DNA of 64,000 bases from JAABRB01 sp963735025 (GTDB taxonomy: Bacteria; Pseudomonadota; Gammaproteobacteria; Burkholderiales; SG8-39). The notes under the pieces were generated by a model. It searched no databases and had not been told where the DNA came from. It was given only the letters and a program-made list of their open reading frames with translations. Shown in pieces: positions 34,423-47,381 of this stretch. The translations under genes and the position numbers were made by a program. Position 1 is the stretch's first letter. Every line of letters starts with the position of its first letter. The DNA is taken from contig CAVTJG010000011.1 in assembly GCA_963735025.1 (NCBI GenBank), positions 1 through 64,000 of the forward strand. The letters are read 5' to 3'.

Positions 34423-35649
34423 ATGGCGTTGAAGACGACTCGCGGTGACCGCGGCGGCCCGGTTAAGGGGCGTGGAGCGCCGTCGAACGTCGAGGGCCGC
34501 TACGAGTCCGCCACGCGGGATGCGTTCGACGACGGCTGGGTGCGCGAGGAGGACGAGACGACGCCGCGGCTGGAAACCGTGATCACTCCCGAAGCCGCGC
34601 GATCGATAATCGCGCGCAACGAGTCCCCGGACATTCCCTTCGACCAGTCGATCAACCCGTATCGCGGCTGCGAGCACGGGTGTGTCTACTGCTATGCTCG
34701 TCCGAGCCACGCATATCTCGGTCTCTCGCCCGGTCTCGATTTCGAGACCCGACTCTTCGCGAAGACAAACGCAGCGGAGCTGCTGCGCAAGGAACTTTCA
34801 GCGCCGGGCTATCGTTGCAGCGTGATCTCGCTCGGCGCAAATACCGATCCTTATCAGCCCGCGGAGCGCGATCTGCGCATTACCCGCTCGATTCTCGAGG
34901 TGCTGGTCGAGTTCCGGCATCCGTTCACGATCGTCACGAAGAGCGCGCTCGTGGAACGTGACGTCGACCTCATCGCTCCGATGGCGGCGAGGAACCTCGC
35001 GCGGGTGTTCGTGTCGGTGACGAATCTGGACGCCGAGCTCGCGCGCAAGCTCGAGCCGCGCGCGGCAGCGCCTTACCGCCGGCTCGAGGCGATCAGGAGG
35101 TTGACTTCAAGTGGCGTGCCGTGCGGCGTCCTCGTTGCGCCGGTCATCCCGTTCCTCAACGATGGAGATCTGGAGGCCATTGTCGCGGCAGCCGCGGAGT
35201 CGGGGGCGAGATGGGCGGGCTACATCGTCCTCCGGTTGCCCCATGAGCTGAAAGGTCTTTTCAAGGAGTGGCTGGATCATCACCACCCGCAGCGCGCCGA
35301 GCGAATCATGGCGCGGATCCGCGATCTCCGCGGCGGGAAGGAAAATGACCCGCGGTTCGGGGCCCGGATGGCGGGTACGGGGGAGTATGCCCAGCTCATT
35401 CGGCGGCGATTCGAACGTGCCTGCCGAAAAAGTCGCCTCGAGAGCGGGGGACGTACCGACCTCGATACCCAGGCGTTTCGCGTCCCGGGCCGGGCCGACC
35501 AGCTACCGCTGCATCTAGTCGCGAAGCTCCGTCCGGCCGCCGCGTTGACAGTCGGCGGCACGTGTATCATCACGCCCTCAAAGGTCGGCGCGACAACCGG
35601 TCGAGGCTCATGCGGTCGACCGCAGATATCACGGAGGAGATCATGCTGA
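34423..35649 (+). CDS. PA0069-family radical SAM protein, C-terminus possibly overextended
   Basis: An iron-sulfur radical enzyme of unknown substrate, similar to Pseudomonas PA0069 and to SplB-like proteins. The cluster motif is CEHGCVYC (Cys83, 87, 90), preceded by FDQSINPYRG and followed by YARPSHAYLGLSPGLDFET; GANTDPYQPAE is also typical. The open frame runs to 35649 and overlaps the next gene by 7 bp, but the family usually ends shortly after a DQLxLF-type tail. Here DQLPLH is followed by a TAG in the +1 frame at 35516-35518. A single extra base near 35512 would explain the 45-residue tail, and a -35-like TTGACA lies within that tail. Confidence 0.85.
   Translation: MALKTTRGDRGGPVKGRGAPSNVEGRYESATRDAFDDGWVREEDETTPRLETVITPEAARSIIARNESPDIPFDQSINPYRGCEHGCVYCYARPSHAYLGLSPGLDFETRLFAKTNAAELLRKELSAPGYRCSVISLGANTDPYQPAERDLRITRSILEVLVEFRHPFTIVTKSALVERDVDLIAPMAARNLARVFVSVTNLDAELARKLEPRAAAPYRRLEAIRRLTSSGVPCGVLVAPVIPFLNDGDLEAIVAAAAESGARWAGYIVLRLPHELKGLFKEWLDHHHPQRAERIMARIRDLRGGKENDPRFGARMAGTGEYAQLIRRRFERACRKSRLESGGRTDLDTQAFRVPGRADQLPLHLVAKLRPAAALTVGGTCIITPSKVGATTGRGSCGRPQISRRRSC
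35545..35573 (+). promoter_or_regulatory. Promoter candidate for the ABC importer operon
   Basis: A perfect TTGACA at 35545-35550 lies about 95 bp before the substrate-binding gene. The -10 is uncertain: TATCAT at 35565-35570 (14-bp spacer) or CATCAC at 35568-35573 (17-bp spacer). Confidence 0.35.
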
Positions 35650-36666
35650 AAGTCATTCGCCACGTCGGCGCCGCCATCGTGCTGTGCGCTGCTTCGCTCG
35701 CATGGGCTCAGGCACCCGAGAAGCCCGACGTGCACATCGCCGTCGGCGGCAAGGCGGCGCTCTACTACCTGCCGCTGACGATCACCGAGCAACTCGGGTA
35801 CTTCAAGGACGAGGGCCTCAACGTCAAGATCAGCGACTTTAAGGGTGGCTCTGCAGCGCTGCGCGCAGTCGTCGGCGGAAGTGCGGATGTCGTCTCGGGC
35901 GCGTACGAGCACACGATCAACATGCAGGCGCGCGGCCAGAAGTTCGAGGCTTTCGTGCTCCAGGGTCGGGCGCCGCAGATCTCGATCGGCGTATCCACCG
36001 CCAAGGTGCCGAACTACAAGTCTCCGAAAGACCTGAAGGGCCTGAAGATCGGGGTATCCGCTCCCGGCTCGAGCACCAATATGTTTGCGGACTACGTCCT
36101 GGAGAAGGGCGGACTCGGTCCGAAGGATGTGTCGTTCGTCGGGGTCGGGACCGGATCCGCAGCGATTGCCGCCATCCAGAACGGGCAAGTGGACGCGATC
36201 TCGAACGTCGATCCCGTCATGACGATGCTCGAGAAGCAGGGCGCAGTCAAAGTCATCTTCGACGTCGCGCACTCCGCAAGGCACCGAAGGCGTCTTTGGT
36301 GGACCAATGCCCGCAGCGAGCCTCTATGCTCCGGTAGAGTTCGTGCAGAGGAATCCGAGGACCGTACAGGCGCTCGCAAACGCAGTGGTGCGGGCGCTGC
36401 TCTGGCTCGACAGTGCCACTCCACAGCAGATTCTCGCGACGGTGCCCGAGGCATACCAGCTCGGTGACAAGGCAATGTACCTGTTCGCCTACGACAATAT
36501 CCGCGGAGCAATCTCCAAGGACGGGCTCATTCCGGAGGCAGGCGCGAAGACCGCACTGAAGGTCCTCAAGGCCTCGAATCCGAAGGTCGACTACTCCAAG
36601 GTGAATCTCGCACAGACGTACACCAATCAGTTCGCCCAAAACGCGCTGAAGAAGTACAAGAAGTAG
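35643..36666 (+). CDS. ABC transporter substrate-binding protein (NMT1/SsuA-like), broken by an apparent +1 frameshift
   Basis: Periplasmic receptor of a nitrate/sulfonate/taurine-type importer. The signal peptide is MLKVIRHVGAAIVLCAASLAWAQ. The mature part shows HIAVGGKAALYYLPLTITEQLGYF, GGSAALRAVVGGSADVVSGAYEH and LKGLKIGVSAPGSSTNMFADYVL. The frame breaks at about 36267 (GACGTC-G-CGCACTCCG); removing one G gives DVRTPQGTEGVFGGPMPAASLYAPVEF and continues to 36666. The combined product of about 340 residues is normal for the family. The ligand cannot be deduced. ATPase and permease genes follow. Confidence 0.85.
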
Positions 36667-36687
36667 ACCACCGTCCGGGGTACGCGC

Positions 36688-37499
36688 ATGGCTGGAGTCC
36701 CGGCGCTGACGCTGGAAAGCGTTACCTGCACGTTTGTCGACCGGCGAGGACCGCAGCAAGCGTTACACCGCCGTGCGCGATACGACGCTGCTAGTCGGCG
36801 CTGGCGAGTTCGTTTCGGTCGTCGGTCCGACCGGATGCGGAAAATCGACACTGCTGAACATCGCAGCGGGGCTCCTTGCTGCCGTCGATGGGAAAGGTCA
36901 GCGTCCTCGGCGAACCCTTGAACGGTATCAACTCACGAGCTGGTTATCTTTTCCAGCAGGATGCGTTGATGCCGTGGCGCACCGCTCTGGAAAACGTCAC
37001 CGCAGGCCTCGAGTTCCGCGGTACGGACCGCGAGGAGGCGCGCGCTCGCGCCGAGGAGTGGCTTTCACGCGTGGGTCTCCGTGGATTCGGCGATCGCTAC
37101 CCCCACCAACTCTCGGGAGGCATGCGCAAGCGTGTTGCGCTTGCGCAGACGCTCATTCTGAATCCCGAGATCCTCCTTATGGATGAACCGTTTTCAGCGC
37201 TCGACATACAGACGCGCCAGCTCATGGAGAACGAATTGCTGGAGCTCTGGTCTTCGGACCGGAAATCCGTGGTGTTCATCACCCACGATCTCGAGGAAGC
37301 GATTGCGCTCGCGGATAGAGTGGTGGTGCTGTCCGCCGGACCGGAGACCAGGCCGATCGGTGAATACGCGATCGATCTGCCACGCCCGCGGGATGTGGCC
37401 GAGATCAGGCTGACGCCGCGCTTCATCGAGCTGCACACTGAGATCTGGCACCGCATGAAGGACGAGGTTCTCAAAGGTTATGCCCAGCAGCAGAAATGA
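36688..37499 (+). CDS. ABC transporter ATP-binding protein (SsuB/TauB-like), broken by two apparent +1 frameshifts
   Basis: Cytoplasmic ATPase of the importer, about 270 residues in three successive frames. Frame one gives MAGVPALTLESVTCTFVDRRG; the shift between about 36745 and 36766 leads to RYTAVRDTTLL and Walker A GPTGCGKST; a second shift at 36881 (CTTGCT-G-CCGTCG) leads to PSMGKVSVLGEPL. The rest is intact: QQDALMPWRTALENV, signature LSGGMRKRVALAQTL, Walker B ILLMDEPFSALD and the switch His in FITHDLEEAIAL. Each shift is repaired by removing one base. The permease start at 37480 overlaps this gene by 20 bp. Confidence 0.85.
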
Positions 37500-38334
37500 C
37501 GATTCGCTCTGGAGGCGCATCGCGCCGCGCGCGGGCAATCTGCGCGTGTACCAGATTCTCGTGCTCGTGCTTTTCTTCGGTGGCTGGTACGTCCTGACGA
37601 GTCCGACGTTGCTGCCGCCGATCTACTTCGATCAGGCCAATAAGGCGGCGTTCTTCTTCGGCGAGCCGCAGAAAGTGATCGCGCGGGTCTGGGTGTGGTT
37701 CGTGACCGATGCGGACATCTACCGCCACCTTTGGGTCACCTTGCTGGAGACGTTGATGGCGTTCGCGATCGGGACGATTTGCGGACTGGTCGTGGGGCTG
37801 TGGCTGGCGCTCGCTCCGGTGGCGTCCGCGATCCTCGATCCCTACATCAAGGCGCTGAATTCGATGCCGCGAGTGATTCTTGCGCCGATCTTTGCCGTGT
37901 GGTTCGGACTCGGCATGGCCTCGAAGGTGGCGCTCGGTGTGACGCTGGTGTTCTTCATCGTGTTCTTCAACGTCTATCAGGCCGTTCGGGAAGTGAGTCC
38001 CGTCGTCCTGGCGAGTGCCCGCATGCTGGGCGCAACCCCTCGACATCTGCTGCGACACGTGTACCTGCCGAGCGCGACCAGCTGGGTGTTCGCGAGCCTC
38101 CATAACTCCGTGGGGCTGGCGTTCGTGGGGGCCGTCGTCGGCGAGTATCTGGGGTCGTCCCAGGGCGTGGGTTACCTCATCCTGGAAGCCGAGGGCGTGT
38201 TTGACATCAACACCGTGTTCGCCGGGATTCTGGTGCTGACGGCGTTCGCGCTCGCGCTCGACTGGCTGGTGACGCTGGCCGAAACGCGTCTGATGGTCTG
38301 GCAGCCACGCAGCAGCGAAACCGAGCGTGTCTAG
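37480..38334 (+). CDS. ABC transporter permease (SsuC/TauC-like)
   Basis: A 284-residue inner-membrane protein with six helices. The BPD_transp_1 core is clear: HLWVTLLETLMAFAIGTICGL, DPYIKALNSMPRVILAPIFAVWFG (a variant of the NALPRVALAPLF motif of this subfamily) and the EAA loop VSPVVLASARMLGATPRHLLRHVYLPSA. It pairs with the ATPase and substrate-binding protein encoded upstream. Start overlaps the ATPase 3' end. Confidence 0.9.
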   Translation: MPSSRNDDSLWRRIAPRAGNLRVYQILVLVLFFGGWYVLTSPTLLPPIYFDQANKAAFFFGEPQKVIARVWVWFVTDADIYRHLWVTLLETLMAFAIGTICGLVVGLWLALAPVASAILDPYIKALNSMPRVILAPIFAVWFGLGMASKVALGVTLVFFIVFFNVYQAVREVSPVVLASARMLGATPRHLLRHVYLPSATSWVFASLHNSVGLAFVGAVVGEYLGSSQGVGYLILEAEGVFDINTVFAGILVLTAFALALDWLVTLAETRLMVWQPRSSETERV

Positions 38335-38370
38335 TCAGAGCTGCCCGTCGCCGCTGCGCTGCAAAAAAGT

Positions 38371-38400
38371 TTGACAGGCCCTCGCGCAACTCCTTATAAT
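38371..38400 (+). promoter_or_regulatory. Strong sigma70 promoter of the tRNA-fMet/rRNA operon
   Basis: Consensus TTGACA (38371-38376) and TATAAT (38395-38400) with an 18-bp spacer, preceded by an A6 tract like an UP element. Transcription should start near 38407, ten bases before tRNA-fMet. A GC-rich stretch after the -10 fits stringent control of stable RNA. Confidence 0.85.
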
Positions 38401-38416
38401 CCCGCTTCTCGACAGT

Positions 38417-38493
<77 letters not shown>

Positions 38494-38796
38494 AATCCCC
38501 GTCCCGGGGCAGTCGATTCGCTCTTTAAAAATCAAACAGCCGATAGGTGTGGGCGCTGCGGTAACGTGTGCACACGAGGTGTGATTGCAGGTTGCATCAA
38601 GCAATTTGCAGCTACGCAGCGTGAGCTCAAGTAACGTCGTAGTGCTCGCACTAAAAGTGAAGACGGGTCTCTTTCTTCGGAAAGAGCTCTGTTGATTCAC
38701 CTTTGAGTGAGCACGCGGGCGCCTGGTGTAAAAACTGGCGCCCGACTCGTTGTCTATGGACCTTCGGGTTCACAGGCGGCGATCGCAATAGGATCT
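38494..38796 (+). other. rRNA operon leader between tRNA-fMet and 16S
   Basis: No protein gene. It holds a boxA antitermination element (GCTCTTTAAAAA, about 38520-38531), the 5' half of the 16S processing stem (CCGATAGG... at 38540-38558, pairing with 40357-40376), a UUCG-capped hairpin CTCTTTC/GAAAGAG (38669-38686) and an 8-bp hairpin CGGGCGCC/GGCGCCCG (38716-38744). Confidence 0.75.
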
Positions 38797-40334
<1,538 letters not shown>

Positions 40335-40356
40335 GAGCATGGCGCACGCTTGTCGT

Positions 40357-40376
40357 CAGCGCCCACAACCTATCGG
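40357..40376 (+). other. 3' half of the 16S precursor processing stem
   Basis: CAGCGCCCACAACCTATCGG is complementary, apart from one bulged base, to 38540-38558 upstream of 16S. The pair would bring the 16S ends together as an RNase III substrate. Confidence 0.75.
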
Positions 40377-40473
40377 TTGTTGCAGAGCAGGATCGCGGAT
40401 TGAGGATCGCGAATGCCGAGGCCAGCGCGCTCGCGCCCTCATTTCTCAATCCTCGATTCAGGATCCTCACGAA

Positions 40474-40550
40474 GGGTCTGTAGCTCAGCTGGTTAGAGCA
40501 CCGTCTTGATAAGGCGGGGGTCGATGGTTCGAATCCATCCAGACCCACCA
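40474..40550 (+). tRNA. tRNA-Ile(GAT)
   Basis: 77-nt cloverleaf in the 16S-23S spacer: acceptor GGGTCTG with CAGACCC, D arm TAGCTCAGCTGGTTAGAGCA, anticodon GAT at 40508-40510, T arm GGTTCGAATCC, encoded CCA. Confidence 0.97.
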
Positions 40551-40559
40551 AGAATTCCG

Positions 40560-40635
40560 GGGGGTGTAGCTCAGCTGGGAGAGCACCTGCTTTGCAAGCA
40601 GGGGGTCATCGGTTCGATTCCGTTCACCTCCACCA
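40560..40635 (+). tRNA. tRNA-Ala(TGC)
   Basis: 76-nt cloverleaf directly after tRNA-Ile: acceptor GGGGGTG with CACCTCC (one G-U), anticodon TGC at 40593-40595, T arm GGTTCGATTCC, encoded CCA. Confidence 0.97.
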
Positions 40636-40969
40636 CACTCCAAGACGACGCGCGGTCGTGCGCGCCGTTGCCGGGGAGACACCAGAAGCAAGCGTCGCAC
40701 ACGGCGCTTTCTTCTGGCCGTTTCGGCCGGAGGCTGTTCGAAGGTTGCACGAAAGTTGTTCGAACCTAGGCGGCTGTTGTTCTTTAAAAATTCGGAAGAA
40801 GTCCAATGCTCGATCTCGCAAGAGATCGAAGCATCATGGGTTTGTATGATTATCTCGACCATGTTCGTTGTGCAGGTACCGATGCGCAATGAGCTTGGCG
40901 ACAAGCGCTGAGAAGGCCCTGTGACGGGGAGCTCGCGGGCGGTGACGTTCGAGGGTTTCGCGGTTATAG
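40636..40969 (+). other. tRNA-Ala to 23S spacer
   Basis: No gene. It contains a second boxA (TGTTCTTTAAAAA, 40778-40790) and, directly after it, the 5' half of the 23S processing stem (TTCGGAAGAAGTCC, 40791-40804), complementary to GGACTTCTTCCCGAA (43929-43943) downstream of 23S with one bulged C. Confidence 0.75.
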
Positions 40970-43856
<2,887 letters not shown>

Positions 43857-43994
43857 ATAACCTCGAAGCCTTGACGTCGCGCCATCCCCCTGGATTGAGG
43901 GGAGGCGCATCGAGAACTCACCAAACCCGGACTTCTTCCCGAATGCGTCACGGTGGGCGTCGCGATATGCGGCGCCGGCCGTTGACCAACGAAA

Positions 43995-44110
43995 TGCCTG
44001 GTGGCAATAGCCCTCTGGTCCCACGCCTTCCCATCCCGAACAGGACCGTGAAACGGAGAGGCGCCGATGATAGTGTGCATTGCGCACGCGAAAGTAGGTC
44101 ACCGCCAGGC
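43995..44110 (+). rRNA. rrf: 5S ribosomal RNA
   Basis: About 116 nt from TGCCTGGTGGC to CACCGCCAGGC; the ends pair as helix I. The CCCATCCCGAAC loop and CGCCGATGATAGTG are typical of 5S. Confidence 0.95.
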
Positions 44111-44126
44111 TAACTTACGAAGCGAA

Positions 44127-44154
44127 CGCCCCAGGGGAAACCCTGGGGCGTTTT
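44127..44154 (+). terminator. Intrinsic terminator of the rRNA operon
   Basis: A perfect 10-bp stem CGCCCCAGGG/CCCTGGGGCG with a GAAA tetraloop, followed by TTTTGCTT. It lies 17 bp after 5S. The converging TRAP operon ends 55 bp further on. Confidence 0.93.
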
Positions 44155-44208
44155 GCTTGCGAATTTTGGGGCGAGGACCGGTCGAGCGCCGCCTCCCTGC
44201 GCGGGCCG

Positions 44209-45513
44209 CTAGCCGATCATGGTGTGCGGCAGGAATAGCGCGAGCTGCGGGACAGCGATCAGGATCGCCGCGCATACCAGCATCGCGATCCAGAACGGAA
44301 TGACCCCGCGGAATATCTGGCTCATGGGCACGTCGCCCGCGATCCCTTTGACGACGAAGACATTCAGCCCGACCGGCGGGGTGATCAATCCCATCTCCAG
44401 CACGATCACGATGAGGACACCGAACCAGATCGGGTCGTAGCCGAGCGCCAGGATGATCGGGTGGACAATGGGTAGCGTGAGGACCAGCATCGCAAACCCT
44501 TCCAGGAACATTCCCAGGCCGACATAGGCGGCCAGGATGATGAGAAGCGTCCCGAGCCTGGGCAGTTCGAGGGACGTCAGCGTCTCGGCAAGCGCGGAGG
44601 GAATGCCGGTAAGTGCAACGAAGGGGGTGAACAAGCTCGCGCCAATGAGAATGAAAAAGATGAATGCCGTGGTGCGAATGGTGTCGAGCAGCGCACTGTT
44701 TAGCGCGGCCCAGGTCAATCGCCTTCGCACCAGGACCAGCGCAAAGGCGAGGAATGCGCCGATTCCAGCGGCCTCGTTGACGGTGAAGAGGCCGGTGTAG
44801 ATGCCACCGATGGTGATCAGCACAATGCCCATCATGGCCCCCGCCTGGCGCGTGCCTTTCAGGCGCGCCGAGAGCGAGAACTTCGGCCCCGGGGGGCCGT
44901 ACTCGGGGTGCATCCGCGTGAGCAGCGAGATCGCCGCCATGAAAAGGCCGGTAAGGACCAGACCCGGAATGACTCCCGCGAGGAACAGACGCCCGATCGA
45001 CTCCTCGGTCAGTATCGCGTAGAGGATGAATCCGGCGCTCGGTGGCACAAGAATGCCGAGCGTGCCGCCGGCCGCGATCGCGCCGGTCGCAAGGCGAGGG
45101 TCGTACTTGTAGCGCAACATCTCCGGCAGCGAGACGCGCCCCATCGTGACGGCGCACGCGACCGAAGAGCCGGAAAGCGCCGAAAATCCCGTGCAGGCGA
45201 CGATCGTCGCGGAAGCGAGACCGCCCCGCCAATGTCCGATCCAGACATACGCAGCGCGATAGAGGTCCTGGCTGAGACCCGACACAGATGCCAGGTTGCC
45301 CATCAGCACGAAGAGCGGGATGACGATGAACTCCGCGTTGGACGCGACGATCAGAGGCTGGCTCCGCAAGGTCGCGACTGCCGCCTCCCAGCCGTTCAGG
45401 ATCCAGATTCCTGCGGCACCCACAATCAACATGGCCATGCCGACCGGCATCCGGGCAGCGAGCAGCCCCAGCAGGGCCACCAGCCCAATCAACCCGACTT
45501 CCGTGGGGCCCAT
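44209..45513 (-). CDS. dctM: TRAP transporter large permease (DctM)
   Basis: A 434-residue inner-membrane protein with 12 or more helices. It shows typical DctM segments: LMGNLASVSGLSQDLYRAAYVWIGHWRGGLA, GFSALSGSSVACAVTMGRVSLPEMLRYKYD, AAGGTLGILVPPSAGFILYAILTEESIGRLFLAG and GLITPPVGLNVFVVKGIA. It forms the sodium-driven translocation unit with DctQ. The ATG overlaps the dctQ stop by one base (TGATG). Substrate unknown; TRAP systems usually import organic acids. Confidence 0.92.
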   Translation of the reverse strand: MGPTEVGLIGLVALLGLLAARMPVGMAMLIVGAAGIWILNGWEAAVATLRSQPLIVASNAEFIVIPLFVLMGNLASVSGLSQDLYRAAYVWIGHWRGGLASATIVACTGFSALSGSSVACAVTMGRVSLPEMLRYKYDPRLATGAIAAGGTLGILVPPSAGFILYAILTEESIGRLFLAGVIPGLVLTGLFMAAISLLTRMHPEYGPPGPKFSLSARLKGTRQAGAMMGIVLITIGGIYTGLFTVNEAAGIGAFLAFALVLVRRRLTWAALNSALLDTIRTTAFIFFILIGASLFTPFVALTGIPSALAETLTSLELPRLGTLLIILAAYVGLGMFLEGFAMLVLTLPIVHPIILALGYDPIWFGVLIVIVLEMGLITPPVGLNVFVVKGIAGDVPMSQIFRGVIPFWIAMLVCAAILIAVPQLALFLPHTMIG

Positions 45514-46019
45514 CAGGCGTCGACGTTGTCGGCGCCCAACGCTAGCCGGAGGGCCTGGACGATCAAGACCAGTGCGTAGAGCCCGAATCCGGCTGCGACG
45601 AGTAGGAAAAATGGGTAGAGCTGAATGAAGAGCATGTTCGTCGCCTCGTGCTGGGCACGGGCGTCTAGTGCGCGGGCGATCGTCTCCCACGCGACAAAGA
45701 GCAGGAAGGCCCCGCCACACAGCCGCACGGCGACATCCATTACTCGCAACGCCGCCGGCTTGACGACTCCCGCAATCAGATCAACGGAAATGTGTCCGCC
45801 GGTCCGTCCGCAATACGCAAGGCCGAGAAATACGAGCACGAGAAGCGTGACTTCGGAGAGGTCGAACACCCCCAGAATGGGCGAGAGAAACACCTTCCGG
45901 GTGACGGCTGCCACCACGGTCAGCGCCATGAGCCAGAGGAGGGCAAGCCCGGCAATGACGCCGAGCCCACGCACGCCCATCGTAAGGGCTCGGTCGAGAG
46001 CCTCCAGGGGCCTCCGCAC
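45513..46019 (-). CDS. dctQ: TRAP transporter small permease (DctQ)
   Basis: A 168-residue four-helix membrane protein. VTRKVFLSPILGVFDLSEVTLLVLVFLGLAYCGRTGGHISVDLI is the characteristic DctQ core, with the conserved E in SEVT and the GHISVD loop. It is encoded 7 bp after dctP. Confidence 0.92.
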   Translation of the reverse strand: MRRPLEALDRALTMGVRGLGVIAGLALLWLMALTVVAAVTRKVFLSPILGVFDLSEVTLLVLVFLGLAYCGRTGGHISVDLIAGVVKPAALRVMDVAVRLCGGAFLLFVAWETIARALDARAQHEATNMLFIQLYPFFLLVAAGFGLYALVLIVQALRLALGADNVDA

Positions 46020-46026
46020 GGGAGGG

Positions 46027-47052
46027 TCAGTCCTTGACGCCCATCGCGGCCAATATTTCCTTGGCGGGCACGCCCTGCTTGTCTAGCTCGTCGGCCAGCT
46101 TGTCGCGGGTCGCTCTCAGCATGGCATCAGCTTTCTTTGACTCTTCAGGCGAGAACGCGATGACCTCCGGCCTTCCGCTCTTGCGCGCGGCGGCGATGAT
46201 GCTGGCGTATTCGTCCTCGTAGACTTGCGATGCTTTCAAACTCAGGCCACGCCCGGTGGTCTTGTCGATCAGCGCCTTCTCCTCGGGAGACAGGCCCTCC
46301 CAGGTCTTCTTGTTCATCACGAGGAAGAAGGGGGAGCGCCCGAGGGGCAGGCCGACCGTGATGTACTTGACGACTTCGCCGAGCTTGAAGCTCCGCAGGG
46401 TACTGGCCCCGGTCAGTGCTCCGTCGATGACGCCCGTGCTCAACGCGTTATAGACCTGGTTGATCGGCATCGGCACTGGCGTGGCCCCGAGTGCCGCGAT
46501 CGTATCCGCCTGCGTCTTCGACGGAGTGCGAATCTTCATGCCCTTCAAGTCGGCAACTGTACGGATCGGTCTGGTCCGCATCAGCAGGACTTGCGGCTCG
46601 CCGAGCCAGAGGCCAAGCACCTTCACGCGGCTCCACTCCGGTGCGAGCTGCTTGTCGAGCACCGCCCAGAGCTTGTTCGTCCCATCGGGTCCATCGACCG
46701 CGACGTTCGGCAGTTCGATCACCCCCGTGCGCAGGAACTGCGACGATGTGAACCCGGGTAGCCCGAAGGTGATGTCCGCAACGCCGTCCACGGCGCGTTG
46801 AAACTGCGCCACGGGACCTTTTCCAAGCGCACCGCCCGGATAGATCTTCACCGTCAGGGCCCCATTAGACATCTTCGCGATCTCTTGGGCCCATGGCTCC
46901 ATCACCTTCGCATGCATGGTGTGCCGGGGCGACATCCAGTGCGCGAGCTTGAGCTCATCCGCCTGCGCCCCCAGGCCCGGAAGCGCGGTCGCGGCAAAGA
47001 GCGAGATCCAGGCGGCAAGGACGGCGGGATGTGCGATCAGTCGTGAAACCAT
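46027..47052 (-). CDS. dctP: TRAP transporter substrate-binding protein (DctP)
   Basis: A 341-residue periplasmic receptor with signal peptide (hydrophobic 8-28, GAQA cleavage). The mature protein has LKLAHWMSPRHTMHAKVMEPWAQEI, KIYPGGALGKG, DITFGLPGF, the conserved Arg in LKGMKIRTPSKTQAD that binds the ligand carboxylate, and GVIDGALTGAS. A strong Shine-Dalgarno (GGGAGGAG) precedes the ATG. First gene of the dctPQM operon. Confidence 0.92.
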   Translation of the reverse strand: MVSRLIAHPAVLAAWISLFAATALPGLGAQADELKLAHWMSPRHTMHAKVMEPWAQEIAKMSNGALTVKIYPGGALGKGPVAQFQRAVDGVADITFGLPGFTSSQFLRTGVIELPNVAVDGPDGTNKLWAVLDKQLAPEWSRVKVLGLWLGEPQVLLMRTRPIRTVADLKGMKIRTPSKTQADTIAALGATPVPMPINQVYNALSTGVIDGALTGASTLRSFKLGEVVKYITVGLPLGRSPFFLVMNKKTWEGLSPEEKALIDKTTGRGLSLKASQVYEDEYASIIAAARKSGRPEVIAFSPEESKKADAMLRATRDKLADELDKQGVPAKEILAAMGVKD

Positions 47053-47381
47053 GTTCGTGACTCCTCCCGAGAATTTTCTCTATTTGCTTATCGTGACGAG
47101 CGATCCTGCCACACTGAATCTTAACCGGACTTCATTCAGGCAACTCCGCGACGGGTAGCGCAGGTTCGGTGTCGGCCTCGACCAGGGCGGAGTCCGGTGG
47201 CGGAGTCGAGCGTCACCGCGCAGCGTCGGCAGTTTTGCCCATGCTGCAGGGCAGCATCCCGCTTATGACGCCGGCGGGCTGCAATGTTACCGCAGGCCAG
47301 CTGAAAACTCCCTGTACTACCTGGACTTGCGACTTCGCTGGGAGTAGGCTCGCCAGGCGCGCTTTTGTAGCTAAGTACAGG
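47053..47381. other. 329-bp divergent intergenic region, dctP / rpfG
   Basis: No gene seen. It must contain promoters for dctPQM (leftward) and rpfGC (rightward). The first 80 bases next to dctP are AT-rich; no consensus promoter pair, riboswitch or clear operator could be identified. Confidence 0.5.

Noticed and set aside
35545..35642. Thiamine (TPP) riboswitch before the NMT1/THI5-like binding-protein gene
   Set aside because: The conserved CTGAGA and ACCTGAT elements are absent from the short upstream region.
38716..38744. CGGGCGCC/GGCGCCCG hairpin as a terminator separating tRNA-fMet from 16S
   Set aside because: No T tract follows, boxA lies upstream of it, and no new promoter was seen before 16S.
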